The notes: generated by a model not told the origin, from the sequence alone. Counted from the first letter of the stretch, positions 25,423 through 34,880 are shown. The stretch: DNA of 64,000 nucleotides from Gordonia oryzae (GCF_003797185.1 NZ_RKMH01000017.1:22199-86198), one strand, 5' to 3'. A program made the numbers and translations.

Positions 25423-27057
25423 TCAGATCTCCGCCAGCGCTCCGCTCGCAATCGCCTCGACGATCGCGAACTTGCGCACCTTCCCGGTGGGGGTCACCGG
25501 TAGCGCATCGGCGATGAACCACCTCGCCGGGATCTTGAAAGGCGTCAGACACGTCACCAGGTGAGCATGAACCTGCTGACTCACGTCGGAAGGGTCGACG
25601 GAGGTGTCACACAAACGCAGGACAGCTGCGACCGTCTCGCCGAGACGGGCATCGGGCAAGCCCACGACCGCCACCTCGACGACCCCATCGACCTCGAGAA
25701 TCCTCGATTCGACCTCGGCCGGTGCGATGTTCTCGCCGCCACGGATGATGAGTTCCTTGAGTCGCCCGGTGATCGTCAGATATCCTCGGCTGTCCATCGA
25801 ACCCAGATCACCGGTGTGCACGAAGCCTGCGCCGTCGACGGCACGGGCGGTCGCTTCCGGATCGTCGTGATAGGCGACGAATTGCTGATATCCGCGGGCA
25901 CAAATCTCTCCGACCACACCGACCGGGACGATTTCGCGGGTCACCGGGTCCACTACCGTGCACTCGACCTGGGGTAGCGGACGACCGACCGTGCGCAGTT
26001 TGTCCTCACGTGAATCATCTGGCCTCGTCGCCGTGAGCACCGGCGCGAGTTCGGTCTGCCCGTACACGTTCACCAGGCGACCACCGAATGTCGCCTCGGC
26101 GGACTCGATGAGAGTCGCGGCAATGGTGGCCGCCCCACCGAGCATGACCCGCAACTCTGGCGCGCCATCTCCGGTACTGCGCACGTACTCGACGAGCGCC
26201 GATAACACCGCGGGCACGAAGAACAGGACGTTTGCCGATTCCGACCGCATCACGTCGATGACCGGTCCGGGTGCGAACTGTTTGACCAAGATCATCGTTC
26301 CTGCCGCACTCAAGGGCCCCAGCGTGCCGATGACGCATGCAGCGGTATGGAACATCGGCAGCGGATTGACCGCCGTCAAGTGGTCGGGCATCCGTGCTTC
26401 ACGCATCGTCAGTCGCGCGACATTGATCAGGGACCGATGACGGAGTAAGACACCCTTGGGATTTCCCGTGGTTCCCGAGGTGTACTGGAGCATCGCGACG
26501 TCGTCGGGCGATATCCGGCTTTCGGCCTCGACGTCCGGCGCCGAATCCGTTCCGCGCCAACGGTCTCGGTCCGACAGGCTCACAGTACGAACGTCTCCCA
26601 CCGTGGCGGCGACCTCCTCGGCCACCGCCGCCATGTCGTAATCACGTCCTCGATCGGCATGGATGAGCACCGTGGCCCCCGAATGCCGGAGCACGTACTC
26701 CAACTCAGGCGGCCGCAGCGCGGGATTGACCGCGACGAGCACCACGCCGGCCAGGGCCGCTCCGTACTGGATGATCGGCCACTCGGCCACGTTCGGCGCC
26801 CACAGCGCGATCATCTGGCCAGGGGCGACGAGCTGGCGCAACCGTGTGGCCACCCGACGCGATTCGTCCAGCAACTCCGAATAGGTGAGGCGGACGGCCG
26901 ACCCGTCATGCGCGGTGGCGATCAGTGCCACGACGGTCGGATGGTCGTGTGCCCGGCGCACCAGCACCGCGCCGATCGTCGACTCGTCGAGATCGATCGA
27001 TGTGTCCTTCTCCCAACGCGATTCACTGCGCAATCCAGGAGTCTCAGTACTGGTCAT
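25423..27057 (-). CDS. Acyl-CoA synthetase (FadD-like, AMP-forming)
   Basis: A 544-aa adenylate-forming ligase that activates a carboxylic acid to its CoA thioester. Motifs: LQYTSGTTGNPKGVLLRH (phosphate loop), VYGQTEL, HTGDLGSMDSRGYLTITGRLKE, and the C-terminal catalytic Lys in PTGKVRKF. Last gene of the 11-gene minus-strand operon, 16 bp after the ferredoxin reductase gene. A second, different synthetase is two genes upstream, so the pathway probably activates two acids, or one acid and a later intermediate. Confidence 0.93.
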   Translation of the reverse strand: MTSTETPGLRSESRWEKDTSIDLDESTIGAVLVRRAHDHPTVVALIATAHDGSAVRLTYSELLDESRRVATRLRQLVAPGQMIALWAPNVAEWPIIQYGAALAGVVLVAVNPALRPPELEYVLRHSGATVLIHADRGRDYDMAAVAEEVAATVGDVRTVSLSDRDRWRGTDSAPDVEAESRISPDDVAMLQYTSGTTGNPKGVLLRHRSLINVARLTMREARMPDHLTAVNPLPMFHTAACVIGTLGPLSAAGTMILVKQFAPGPVIDVMRSESANVLFFVPAVLSALVEYVRSTGDGAPELRVMLGGAATIAATLIESAEATFGGRLVNVYGQTELAPVLTATRPDDSREDKLRTVGRPLPQVECTVVDPVTREIVPVGVVGEICARGYQQFVAYHDDPEATARAVDGAGFVHTGDLGSMDSRGYLTITGRLKELIIRGGENIAPAEVESRILEVDGVVEVAVVGLPDARLGETVAAVLRLCDTSVDPSDVSQQVHAHLVTCLTPFKIPARWFIADALPVTPTGKVRKFAIVEAIASGALAEI

Positions 27058-27073
27058 GCTGCGGTCCTTCGGT

Positions 27074-28315
27074 TCATCGCCCGGCGGCGACCTTGCGCTT
27101 CTCAGCCAATTCGAGCGCCTCGGCCCAGGAGGCTCCGCGCATGATCAACATGCGGTATTTCATGATGACGTTCTGCCCGTTGACCGCCAGCGCACCGGTG
27201 ATCCGGTCGCCGGTGCGATACAGGGCAACCCATCGACGATCGGCCCCCGGTGCACCCTCGACCGGCCGGATCTCGTCGGCATCGGTCACCCCGACGAACT
27301 GAATCCGGCTGTCGTACCAGTCCGACCAGAAGTATGGAACTGTCGCATACGGTTTCGGGGATTCCGGATGCAGGGCGTTGTGGATGGCTGCGCTTGCCTG
27401 TTCGGCTGCGCTCGTCCAATGTTCGAGTCGCTGATGTCTGTCGAAGAGACCGTTGTACCAATTGGCGACGTCGCCGGCAGCGAACACCCCGGGGACTCCG
27501 GTGGCAAGGTACTCGTCGCAGAACACGCCGTTGTCGAGCCGAACCGCGCTCCCGGTCAGCCATTCCGTCGCCGGGATACTGCCGATGCCGACGATCACCA
27601 GGTCCGCAGGCAGCACACGGCCGTCGGCCAATTCCACGCCGGTGACCCGTCCGGCATCCGAGAGGATCTTCGATACCCCCACACCGCAAAGCAGTTCGGT
27701 TCCATTCTGCTCATGCAATGCGGCGATGGCCGTGCCCATGCCGGCCCCGATCGCCCGGACGAGCGGCGTCGGCATCGCTTCGATCACGGTCACCTCGAGG
27801 CCTCGCTTGTTGGCATTCGACGCAACCTCCGATCCGATGAAACCGGCACCGATCACCACCGTGCGTGCGCCGGATTCCAGTGCTTCACGCACTGCCCTCG
27901 CGTCATCGAGTGTCCGCAACGCATGTACACCGTCAATGCCGTCGGTGCCGGGCAATGATCGCGCACCCGCACCGGTCGCGATGACCAGGATGTCGTAGGG
28001 AACTGTTGTCTCGCCGACGATCACACATCGAGCGTCGGTGTCGAGGCCGGTCGCCGCGGCCCCGAGCATCAGCTCCACTCGCAACTCCTCGCGAAAGGTG
28101 TCCTCGGTACGAAAAGACGGGATCTGCGGATCGCCGTCGTCGAGGACGTCGAGATACGCCTTGGACAACGGCGGACGGTCGTACGGCAGATGTTCCTCGG
28201 CTCCGATCAGGGTGATCCTTCCTTCGAAACCCTGTCTGCGCGCGGCTTCGACGGCGCGGAGCCCGGCGAGCGACGCTCCGACCACGACGAGTCGGCGGGG
28301 TGGGTTGTCAGTCAT
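27074..28315 (-). CDS. Ferredoxin reductase of Rieske/P450 systems (FAD, NAD(P)H)
   Basis: A 413-aa flavoprotein with two Rossmann motifs (VVVGASLAGLRAVEAARR and VVIGAGFIGSEVASNA), the LPYDRPPLSK signature of the BphA4/PdR group, and VFAAGDVANW for FAD. It passes electrons from NAD(P)H to a ferredoxin, most likely for the Rieske dioxygenase encoded upstream in the same operon. No ferredoxin gene is seen in the operon. It is three bases from the acyl-CoA synthetase before it. Confidence 0.92.
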   Translation of the reverse strand: MTDNPPRRLVVVGASLAGLRAVEAARRQGFEGRITLIGAEEHLPYDRPPLSKAYLDVLDDGDPQIPSFRTEDTFREELRVELMLGAAATGLDTDARCVIVGETTVPYDILVIATGAGARSLPGTDGIDGVHALRTLDDARAVREALESGARTVVIGAGFIGSEVASNANKRGLEVTVIEAMPTPLVRAIGAGMGTAIAALHEQNGTELLCGVGVSKILSDAGRVTGVELADGRVLPADLVIVGIGSIPATEWLTGSAVRLDNGVFCDEYLATGVPGVFAAGDVANWYNGLFDRHQRLEHWTSAAEQASAAIHNALHPESPKPYATVPYFWSDWYDSRIQFVGVTDADEIRPVEGAPGADRRWVALYRTGDRITGALAVNGQNVIMKYRMLIMRGASWAEALELAEKRKVAAGR

Positions 28316-28318
28316 GGT

Positions 28319-30082
28319 CTACTTCCTCGTCTGTATCGCGTTGTCGGTGCGGGCGTTCTCGGTCACGTGGCCCACCAACCGGAACTTCTGAACCTTCCCG
28401 GTGGGCGTTTTCGGGAGGTCCTCGGGATCGAGGAAGACGACGCGTTTGGGCACCTTGAATCGAGCCAAGTGTTCGCGACAGATGTCCACGACTTCCTCTG
28501 CGGTGATGTCGTACCCGGGAGTCCGCACGATCACCACGACGCCGATTTCTCCCCACCGGTCGTCGACAACTCCCACGGCGAACACCTGCGAAATGGCGTC
28601 GTGCGCGGCGAGCAGATCCTCTATTTCCCTGGGCATCACCAGCTCACCCCCACTCTTGTAGAGCTCCTTGCTTCGACCGGTGATCTCCAGGTAGCCGTTG
28701 TGCCGCACCCTTCCGAGATCACCGGAAAGCAGCAGACCGTTGTGCGTCGACGCCGCGGTTTCGGCAGGTTTGCGCCAATAGCCGAGCATCGTCGTGGGTC
28801 CTCTGGAGGCCAGTTCACCTTCTTCTCCAGCGGGCAACACCTCGTGGGTGAGCGGGTCGAGCGCAACGTATTCGGTCAGCCTGCCGTCTGGCGGCATTCC
28901 TGCCGGGCCGGCCATCTTCGGCGCTCCCGCGGTCTCGGACGTCAAAGTCAAGGGATCTTCGGGAAGAGTCAGGGTCATTGCACCACCACATTCGGTCATG
29001 CCATATCCGGTGACGATCTCGTCCACACCGAACTCTTCACTCACCTTGTGCCACAACCAGATCGGCGCGGGTGCCGAACCACACAGAATCGCGGTCAGAC
29101 TGCTCAGGTCGTACAGGGCACGATCGGGGTGTTCGACCATCGCCACGGCCATCGTCGGTACGCACAACAGGTCGGTGGCACGGTGCCGTTGCACTCCGGC
29201 CAGATACTGTTCGGCGGAGAACGACGGATACATCACCACCGACCCGCCGACGTACATGGCGGAGAGCAACCCCTCCACGTAGCCGAACATGTGATAACAC
29301 GGCAGCGAGAACAGGATTCGACGACCGTCCTCGTAAGCGCGCGTGTACGCCGACGCGAAACCCGTGCGCAGGACCGCATCGTGGGTGACCATGACCCCTT
29401 TGGGTGATCCCGTTGTTCCGGACGTGTACAGGATGTCACCGACATCCTGCGGCGCGGCATTCTCCCGGGCAACACCCGGATTCCGACGTCCGACCTCGGC
29501 CAACCACTCGACGGTGGACATACCCGGTGCGCGACCACCGGTGTCAAGGGTGATCACGTGCCGCAGCGCGGGAACGCCGTCGGCGTCGGTCGCACGCTCG
29601 GCGAATCCCTCGGTGTCCCAGCCCGGGACGATGTCATCGAGCATCGCGCACTGGTCCAGACCCGCGAAGGAGGTCATCGTAACGAGCACCGAACACTCGG
29701 ACTGTGCGAGCACGTAGGCGAGTTCGTCGCGACGATAGAGATAGTTGAATGGGACTGCGGTGGCGCCGGTTCGGGCGATGGCGAACTTGATCGCCACGAA
29801 GTCGGGATAGTTGGCCATGAGCATGCCCACCCGGTCACCACGCCGCACGCCAAGCATGTGCAGCCCGTCGGCCAGGTCGCGTGACCGTGCGGCCACATCG
29901 CGATAGGTCCACGTGATCTCATCGGTGAGGATGAACGGGCGGTCACCGTATCGCTGCACGCAGTCATCGAGCCATCGGCTCAGCGTGCGTGGTTGCCACT
30001 CGGGATGATCGTCCAGAATGCGGCGACGGCGTTCGTGCACGCCCGCACCGCGGGTGCCGGAAAGGCGGACCGGCGCATCCAT
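28319..30082 (-). CDS. Acyl-CoA synthetase (AMP-forming), second copy in operon
   Basis: A 587-aa ligase of the adenylate-forming family. Motifs: ILYTSGTTGSPKGVMVTH, TGYGMTECGGAM, SGDLGRVRHNGYLEITGRSKE and PKTPTGKVQKF. ATG 30082 is chosen (GAAGAGG eight bases upstream, protein starting MDAPVRLSGTRG); a longer frame upstream of it is not conserved in character. There is a 115-bp gap to the upstream thiolase gene, the largest within the operon, so a minor internal promoter is possible. Substrate unknown. Confidence 0.93.
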   Translation of the reverse strand: MDAPVRLSGTRGAGVHERRRRILDDHPEWQPRTLSRWLDDCVQRYGDRPFILTDEITWTYRDVAARSRDLADGLHMLGVRRGDRVGMLMANYPDFVAIKFAIARTGATAVPFNYLYRRDELAYVLAQSECSVLVTMTSFAGLDQCAMLDDIVPGWDTEGFAERATDADGVPALRHVITLDTGGRAPGMSTVEWLAEVGRRNPGVARENAAPQDVGDILYTSGTTGSPKGVMVTHDAVLRTGFASAYTRAYEDGRRILFSLPCYHMFGYVEGLLSAMYVGGSVVMYPSFSAEQYLAGVQRHRATDLLCVPTMAVAMVEHPDRALYDLSSLTAILCGSAPAPIWLWHKVSEEFGVDEIVTGYGMTECGGAMTLTLPEDPLTLTSETAGAPKMAGPAGMPPDGRLTEYVALDPLTHEVLPAGEEGELASRGPTTMLGYWRKPAETAASTHNGLLLSGDLGRVRHNGYLEITGRSKELYKSGGELVMPREIEDLLAAHDAISQVFAVGVVDDRWGEIGVVVIVRTPGYDITAEEVVDICREHLARFKVPKRVVFLDPEDLPKTPTGKVQKFRLVGHVTENARTDNAIQTRK

Positions 30083-30197
30083 CGACATCACCTCTTCGGA
30101 TCGCTTTTTGACTTCCTCTTCGAAAACTCTCGCTCGCGCCTGCGACCGGCAGCCATGTCCCGGGTGCGCCCACGTCCGTGTGCGCCCGGAGTTCGTG

Positions 30198-31388
30198 TCA
30201 GCCCAGAGTCGACCCCACCACCGAGACGAATGAGACACACCCTCCCGGACGGCCACCGAGATTGTGGGTCAACGCGAGCTTCGGGTCGCCGATCTGCCGG
30301 TCGCCTGCTCGCCCGCTGAACTGCAGCCAGCATTCGTAGAGCATCCGGAGACCGCTGGCACCCACCGGGTGACCGAACGACTTGAGCCCGCCGTCAATGT
30401 TGACCGGCAAGACGCCATCGGCGTCGAATTCTCCGGTGAGGACGTCTTTGTATGCCTGACCACGGTCGGCGAAACCGAGATCCTCCATGAGCACGATCTC
30501 CGTCGGGGTGAAACAGTCGTGAACCTCGGCGAACGAGAACTCTCCGCGCGGATCGGTCACGCCGGCCTGCGCGTAGGCGTCGTGCGCGCTGCGCACCACC
30601 TCGGGAAAAGTGGTGAAATCGTAAACGGGATCGGCGGCGCCCTGCGCCGGGCCCGCGGCAAGGGACAGCCCCTTCACATACATCGGGTGATCGGTGTATC
30701 GATGCGCGTCCTTGGCGCGCACGATCACCGCGCACGCCGCGCCGTCCGACACCCCCGAACAGTCGAAGACACCCAGCCGCCCGGCGACCTTCGGTGCCGC
30801 CTCGATCTTCTCGACCGAGACCTCCGACCGGAACTGGGCCTTCGGATTTCGGGCGCCGTTCACGTGGTTCTTCCACGCCACGTGGCTCATGGCCGCGCGC
30901 ATCTCCTCTGCGGAGACACCATAGCGGGCGCAGTAGGCCGGGTCGAGAAGGGAGAACGCAGCGGGGGCGGTGAACGACACCTCCGACGCGGTCTGGTCGG
31001 CCGGCGGGTCTCCTCTGAGCAGGCCCGAGAAGCCGGAGTCCTTGAGCTTCTCGACGCCCACCGCCATCACTGTGTCGTAGGCACCCGAGGCTACTGCATA
31101 GCAGGCGTTCCGAAATGCTTCAGAGCCTGTCGCACAGTAGTTCTCGACCCGGGTCACCGGACGGTAGTCGATGCCGAGGGGGCGCGACAAGGTCATCCCG
31201 CTCTGCCCGGAGGCCAGGGTGCCGAGCCAGAACGCCTCGACGTCGGCGAATTCCAGTTTTCGGGAATCGCCCATGCATTCGCCGACCGCCTCGATGAGCA
31301 GATCGTCAGTCGAGGACTCCCAGCGTTCGCCGAATCGCGTGCAACCCATGGCCACCACCGCAACGGCGTCACGAATACCCCTGCTCAT
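30198..31388 (-). CDS. SCP2/nonspecific-lipid-transfer-type thiolase (possible aldolase partner)
   Basis: A 396-aa thiolase-fold protein of the lipid-transfer (Ltp) branch. NYCATGSEAFRNACYAV holds the Cys at the thiolase nucleophile position, EVHDCFTPTEI and KSFGHPVGASGLRM give other active-site segments, and HNLGGRPGGCVSF ends the fold. ATG 31388 overlaps the stop of the upstream HMGS-like/OB protein. In steroid side-chain degradation, Ltp-type proteins pair with DUF35/OB-domain proteins to make a retro-aldolase (established for Ltp2-ChsH2). The adjacent pair here could do the same; thiolysis is the alternative. Confidence 0.88.
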   Translation of the reverse strand: MSRGIRDAVAVVAMGCTRFGERWESSTDDLLIEAVGECMGDSRKLEFADVEAFWLGTLASGQSGMTLSRPLGIDYRPVTRVENYCATGSEAFRNACYAVASGAYDTVMAVGVEKLKDSGFSGLLRGDPPADQTASEVSFTAPAAFSLLDPAYCARYGVSAEEMRAAMSHVAWKNHVNGARNPKAQFRSEVSVEKIEAAPKVAGRLGVFDCSGVSDGAACAVIVRAKDAHRYTDHPMYVKGLSLAAGPAQGAADPVYDFTTFPEVVRSAHDAYAQAGVTDPRGEFSFAEVHDCFTPTEIVLMEDLGFADRGQAYKDVLTGEFDADGVLPVNIDGGLKSFGHPVGASGLRMLYECWLQFSGRAGDRQIGDPKLALTHNLGGRPGGCVSFVSVVGSTLG

Positions 31389-32815
31389 GCGGGCATCTCC
31401 TCTCGTCGGCTTCCGACACCGCTCGACCTGCCACCGCCCTCGCCCGATCCGTTCCCGCTGTCGACGGTGGACAGAAGTCGCGCCTTCCAGAAGTAGTTGT
31501 GTACCGATCCCGCGGTGTACAGCCGCCGAAATGTCGTGGTGACGCGCGCACCGACCTCGATGCCCTCGGCGCCGTCGGCCACCTCGAACGTGTAACGGCC
31601 ACCACCGTCGAAGTCGATGACTGCTCCCACCACCGGTGGCGACGGCGAGTACGCCAGCCGGTCAACCGTGTACGTGGCCACCCTGCCGCCTCGTCCGGCC
31701 ACCCGCTCACGGGCCATGAGGTCACCCGCACCACATGACCGGCAGATCCGCATTGGCGGTAGGTGCAGGAAACCGCAAGCGTTGCAGCGAGTCCCGGTCA
31801 GCGCGAACTTCCATTCGACGTTACGCATCGAGGCAGGTGCGACGGGCCGATCCGGCTCGGGTCGTCGCGGACTCTCCCGCGACAGCAGCCCCCGCCACTG
31901 CAGATACCGCGGATAGTCCACGCGGGTGCCGTGGGCACGTGACTCGGCGACCGGAACATCCTGCCGCGCATCGAGAATTGCACCGGTGGTACGGAAGACG
32001 AGCACATCGACCCCGTCGGTGACAGACACGGCGACGACAACCTCGCCGGGTGCGGCGACGTCGAAGGCAGCTGCCAGTGCGATACCGAGGTCTGCCGCAC
32101 CGGAGTACCCCACGGGTGAGGTCGTGGTGCGCTGAGCGGGAACGAGTCTCGACGCCCGCTTGACCACCGACGGATTCCCGGATGCCACTACGGCGTGATC
32201 GACGTGCTCGATACCGGCCTGCGCCAGCGCATGCGCGACCACAGTGCGCACGGCAGGCTCGTAGACCTCCTGGCCGAGGCGCTCTTCCCATCGCTCGCCG
32301 GTGGTCGATGACGGTGCTCGCCAGCGGTCCAGGATCTCGATGGATCGACTTGCCGCCCCGATCAGTTCGGCGATGACGGGTCTATCCTGGCCGGTGCCGA
32401 ACAGGAATGCGGCCGCGCCATCGCCTCCGCTCTTCTCGTCGAGACTGCCGGGCAGTCCGACCCGGACATCGGAGAGGACGGCCAGTCCACTTGTATGACC
32501 CGCCAGGGTGAGGCCGGCAACTGCCGACTTTCCAGTCCCGACGAGGTCGGCGGCAACCACGTCTGATTCGATGCCCAGTGCGGTGTGTACCGTGACGGCA
32601 TTGGTCTTGTCGGCGTAGGCAGGGGAACTGGTCACCAGGTACACCCCGTCCACCTGGTCCGCTCCGGACAGGGCGGCATCGGCAGCCGCCACCGCCATCG
32701 TGGTGCTGTCCTCGTCGAAGCCGGCAACCACCCGGTCGCCGCGGGCGCCGATGTCGGTTCCGTCGAGTCGCCAGGTCGGCAGATAGGTTGCATAGGAGAT
32801 GATCCCGGCCGTCAT
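31385..32815 (-). CDS. HMG-CoA-synthase-like protein with C-terminal zinc ribbon and OB fold (DUF35)
   Basis: A 476-aa two-part protein. Residues 1 to about 330 have a thiolase/HMG-CoA-synthase-like fold (starting TAGIISYATYLPTWRL, later ADLVGTGKSAVAGL and PVGYSGAADLGIALAAA); a Cys at the usual nucleophile position is not apparent. Residues 345-440 are a rubredoxin-like zinc ribbon (CNACGFLHLPPMRICRSCG) and OB fold of the DUF35 type. It starts at ATG 32815, overlapping the preceding small gene by four bases, and its stop overlaps the thiolase start. Likely a CoA-binding partner of the next protein. Confidence 0.87.
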   Translation of the reverse strand: MTAGIISYATYLPTWRLDGTDIGARGDRVVAGFDEDSTTMAVAAADAALSGADQVDGVYLVTSSPAYADKTNAVTVHTALGIESDVVAADLVGTGKSAVAGLTLAGHTSGLAVLSDVRVGLPGSLDEKSGGDGAAAFLFGTGQDRPVIAELIGAASRSIEILDRWRAPSSTTGERWEERLGQEVYEPAVRTVVAHALAQAGIEHVDHAVVASGNPSVVKRASRLVPAQRTTTSPVGYSGAADLGIALAAAFDVAAPGEVVVAVSVTDGVDVLVFRTTGAILDARQDVPVAESRAHGTRVDYPRYLQWRGLLSRESPRRPEPDRPVAPASMRNVEWKFALTGTRCNACGFLHLPPMRICRSCGAGDLMARERVAGRGGRVATYTVDRLAYSPSPPVVGAVIDFDGGGRYTFEVADGAEGIEVGARVTTTFRRLYTAGSVHNYFWKARLLSTVDSGNGSGEGGGRSSGVGSRREEMPA

Positions 32816-33087
32816 CGGTGATCTCCGTTGCGTTCGTTCCAGCGGTCGGCGGACGGATCGAGCAACCGGTTCAGATGTCCGTCGGTCAGCCACACGATCG
32901 TCTCGAGTTCCAAGGCGTCGAGGTGGCGCACGCGCCCGGTGCGCAGGTCCTCGAGGCGCAGGCGGCTCGAATTGCCCGCATGGTCGACACTGACCCGCAC
33001 CTCGGCGAACTCACTGCCGATCACGTCACCACTGGACAAGACGGCATCGTCACCGTCGCCGGTTCCTTTCATCTTGATCACCGCCAT
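32812..33087 (-). CDS. Small conserved-looking protein of unknown function within the Rieske operon
   Basis: A 91-aa protein starting MAVIKMKGTGDGDDAVLSSG and containing VRVSVDHAGNSSRLRLEDL. It has no cysteine or membrane segment, so it is not the missing ferredoxin. Its position between the dioxygenase beta subunit (6 bp away) and the HMGS-like gene (4-bp overlap) and its good codon bias show a real gene. It may be an accessory or assembly subunit. I do not recognise a named family. Confidence 0.75.
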   Translation of the reverse strand: MAVIKMKGTGDGDDAVLSSGDVIGSEFAEVRVSVDHAGNSSRLRLEDLRTGRVRHLDALELETIVWLTDGHLNRLLDPSADRWNERNGDHR

Positions 33088-33093
33088 CGTGTC

Positions 33094-33609
33094 TCAGATC
33101 AGGAAACCCAGAGTGGGAATGGCCTTGTCGTGATCGACCAGGACGACCTTCTTGTACGACAGCCGAAATCCGTCCGGTGAGCGCCTCAGGTGGTAGGTGA
33201 TCCGGCCGCCCCAGAGTTCGTTGCCACGCTCGCGGGACTCGAAGACGAGCACATTGGCCCCGACCTCGAGATCGGAGTCGCCGGTCGGCGCTGTGACCGT
33301 GCCCAGGATCTCCACGTTCGAGATCAACCGTCGCAGGTTCGACGGCGGAGCCTGGGCGTAGCGCTTACCGGTCCGAACCTGCTTCAAGCGTGTGCTAATT
33401 CGGTTTCGGTTGTCGAAGATGACCGAGACCGTCGTCAACGGATCCCCGTCGGCGTCGGCCGCGGGCACCCAGTAGATCGCATCGTCGGTCCACAGGGCCT
33501 CCCAGGCGTCGTAGTCGTTCTCGTCGGCGTACCGTGCCTCGCGATACAGGAACGCCTCGACGTCACGAATGTCGACCTCGGGGGTCACCTCGGGTGCGGT
33601 CGTCGTCAT
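33094..33609 (-). CDS. Rieske dioxygenase small (beta) subunit
   Basis: A 171-aa SnoaL-fold subunit of a ring-hydroxylating oxygenase. Typical segments are VEAFLYREARYADENDYDAWEALWTDDAIYWVPA, RLKQVRTGKRYAQAPPSNLRRLISNV and the C-terminal YKKVVLVDHDKAIPTLGFLI. It has a structural role in an alpha3beta3 complex with the alpha subunit encoded just upstream. The genes overlap by four bases. Confidence 0.93.
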   Translation of the reverse strand: MTTTAPEVTPEVDIRDVEAFLYREARYADENDYDAWEALWTDDAIYWVPAADADGDPLTTVSVIFDNRNRISTRLKQVRTGKRYAQAPPSNLRRLISNVEILGTVTAPTGDSDLEVGANVLVFESRERGNELWGGRITYHLRRSPDGFRLSYKKVVLVDHDKAIPTLGFLI

Positions 33610-34880
33610 CGGTTGGCCTCCATCAATGTCTTGTAGTGGGACCAGAAGCCCCGCATACCGGTCTCATCGGTGGCGGTGCCGATGGTGAACCCGTTGTCGT
33701 CGACCGCTTCCCGCACCACCCCGCGCCGCACGTCGAGCCATTCCGGTTCACGCATCTGCACGCCGCGCTGATTGCGTTCGTACATCTCGGTGTCGTCGGC
33801 CAGGAGCATGCCCGCCGGACCCACCGAGCCGATCGACTGGGAGATCATGCGTTTGTTCAGTTCCGGCGCGCCGAGAAGTTGGACCGCCGTCGAGTACTGC
33901 ACGCATTCATCGGCCGCAACGGGCTGGATGTTGAACACCTGTATCTCGGCAATGAAGAGATTGGGGAAGATCATCACGTGCGGTGCGCCCTCGACGAGGA
34001 TGCGCTCGGCGTCCGCCCCATGCGTGGCACGCATCGCGGCGACGTAGTCGGGGACGCGGGACTCGGTCGTCCCGAACCAACGCATCGGTTCGTTGAACTT
34101 GCGGAACTCGGGCCGCAGATCGTTCTCGCTGTGCCCGCCACCCAGGTTTCGCGTGACGGCCGTGGAATTGTCGCTGTAGAGCGCACCGATCGGCGATCCG
34201 GTTACCCCGAAGATCGAGCCGTGCACGAATTGCGGGTGATAGCCGTCGGTCTCGTTCTCCGCCAGCAACTTCCAGTTTGCCTTGGTCTTGTGTTGCAGCC
34301 AGCCGGCATTCAGGGCGACCTTACCCTCGGGCGAGAGCCGGGCGAGCCGATCGATCTCGCCCGCGGTGGCGCCGAGGTGCTCGACGAGACTCGGCCCCTC
34401 GGCGGCGAAACTCCCGAACACGAAGCCCTGGTATGAGTCGACCCGGGTCACCGACCCCATCTTCAGGTCCACGGCGTTCTTGCCGCCGTAGCCCTTGTTG
34501 TACGGGTAGCCGAGCAGTTCACCGCTGTTGCGGTAGGTCCATCCGTGGTAGGGGCAGCGAAATGAGCTGGAATTGCCCTGCGCGTCGTCGCAGACGAGGT
34601 TGGCGCGATGCGCACAGCGGTTGAGCAGCAGATGGATCTGTCCGTCACGGTCCCGGGTCATGATCACGTCTTGGCGGCCGAGCTTCTTGCGGACGTAGTC
34701 GTTGGGTTCGGGGACCTCACTCTCGTGACCGACGAAAACCCAGGTGGTGTACCAGATTTTCTCCAACTCACGCGCGAAGATCTCGGGATCGGAGTACAGC
34801 GAACCGTGCACCCGGGTCGGCTGGATGAGAGCGTCGAGACGCTGCTCGAAGGTCGAATCGGGTGGCAACGTGGTGGTCAT
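33606..34880 (-). CDS. Rieske non-heme iron ring-hydroxylating dioxygenase, alpha subunit
   Basis: A 424-aa catalytic subunit. The Rieske 2Fe-2S ligands are Cys89-x-His91 and Cys109-x2-His112 (NRCAHRAN, FRCPYHGW). The mononuclear iron site is in ENETDGYHPQFVH, with Asp212 (electron bridge), His215 and His220. It adds two oxygen atoms to an aromatic or unsaturated ring using electrons from a ferredoxin and the reductase at 27074-28315. ATG 34880 has GAGAGGA about ten bases upstream; a longer frame is not family-like. Substrate cannot be assigned: it looks nearer the benzoate/aromatic-acid type than the naphthalene type, by impression only. Confidence 0.93.
   Translation of the reverse strand: MTTTLPPDSTFEQRLDALIQPTRVHGSLYSDPEIFARELEKIWYTTWVFVGHESEVPEPNDYVRKKLGRQDVIMTRDRDGQIHLLLNRCAHRANLVCDDAQGNSSSFRCPYHGWTYRNSGELLGYPYNKGYGGKNAVDLKMGSVTRVDSYQGFVFGSFAAEGPSLVEHLGATAGEIDRLARLSPEGKVALNAGWLQHKTKANWKLLAENETDGYHPQFVHGSIFGVTGSPIGALYSDNSTAVTRNLGGGHSENDLRPEFRKFNEPMRWFGTTESRVPDYVAAMRATHGADAERILVEGAPHVMIFPNLFIAEIQVFNIQPVAADECVQYSTAVQLLGAPELNKRMISQSIGSVGPAGMLLADDTEMYERNQRGVQMREPEWLDVRRGVVREAVDDNGFTIGTATDETGMRGFWSHYKTLMEANR

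Noticed and set aside
28190..29407. A 405-aa plus-strand frame opposite the second acyl-CoA synthetase
   Set aside because: Exact antisense of a gene with all adenylation motifs; composition typical of GC-rich shadow frames.
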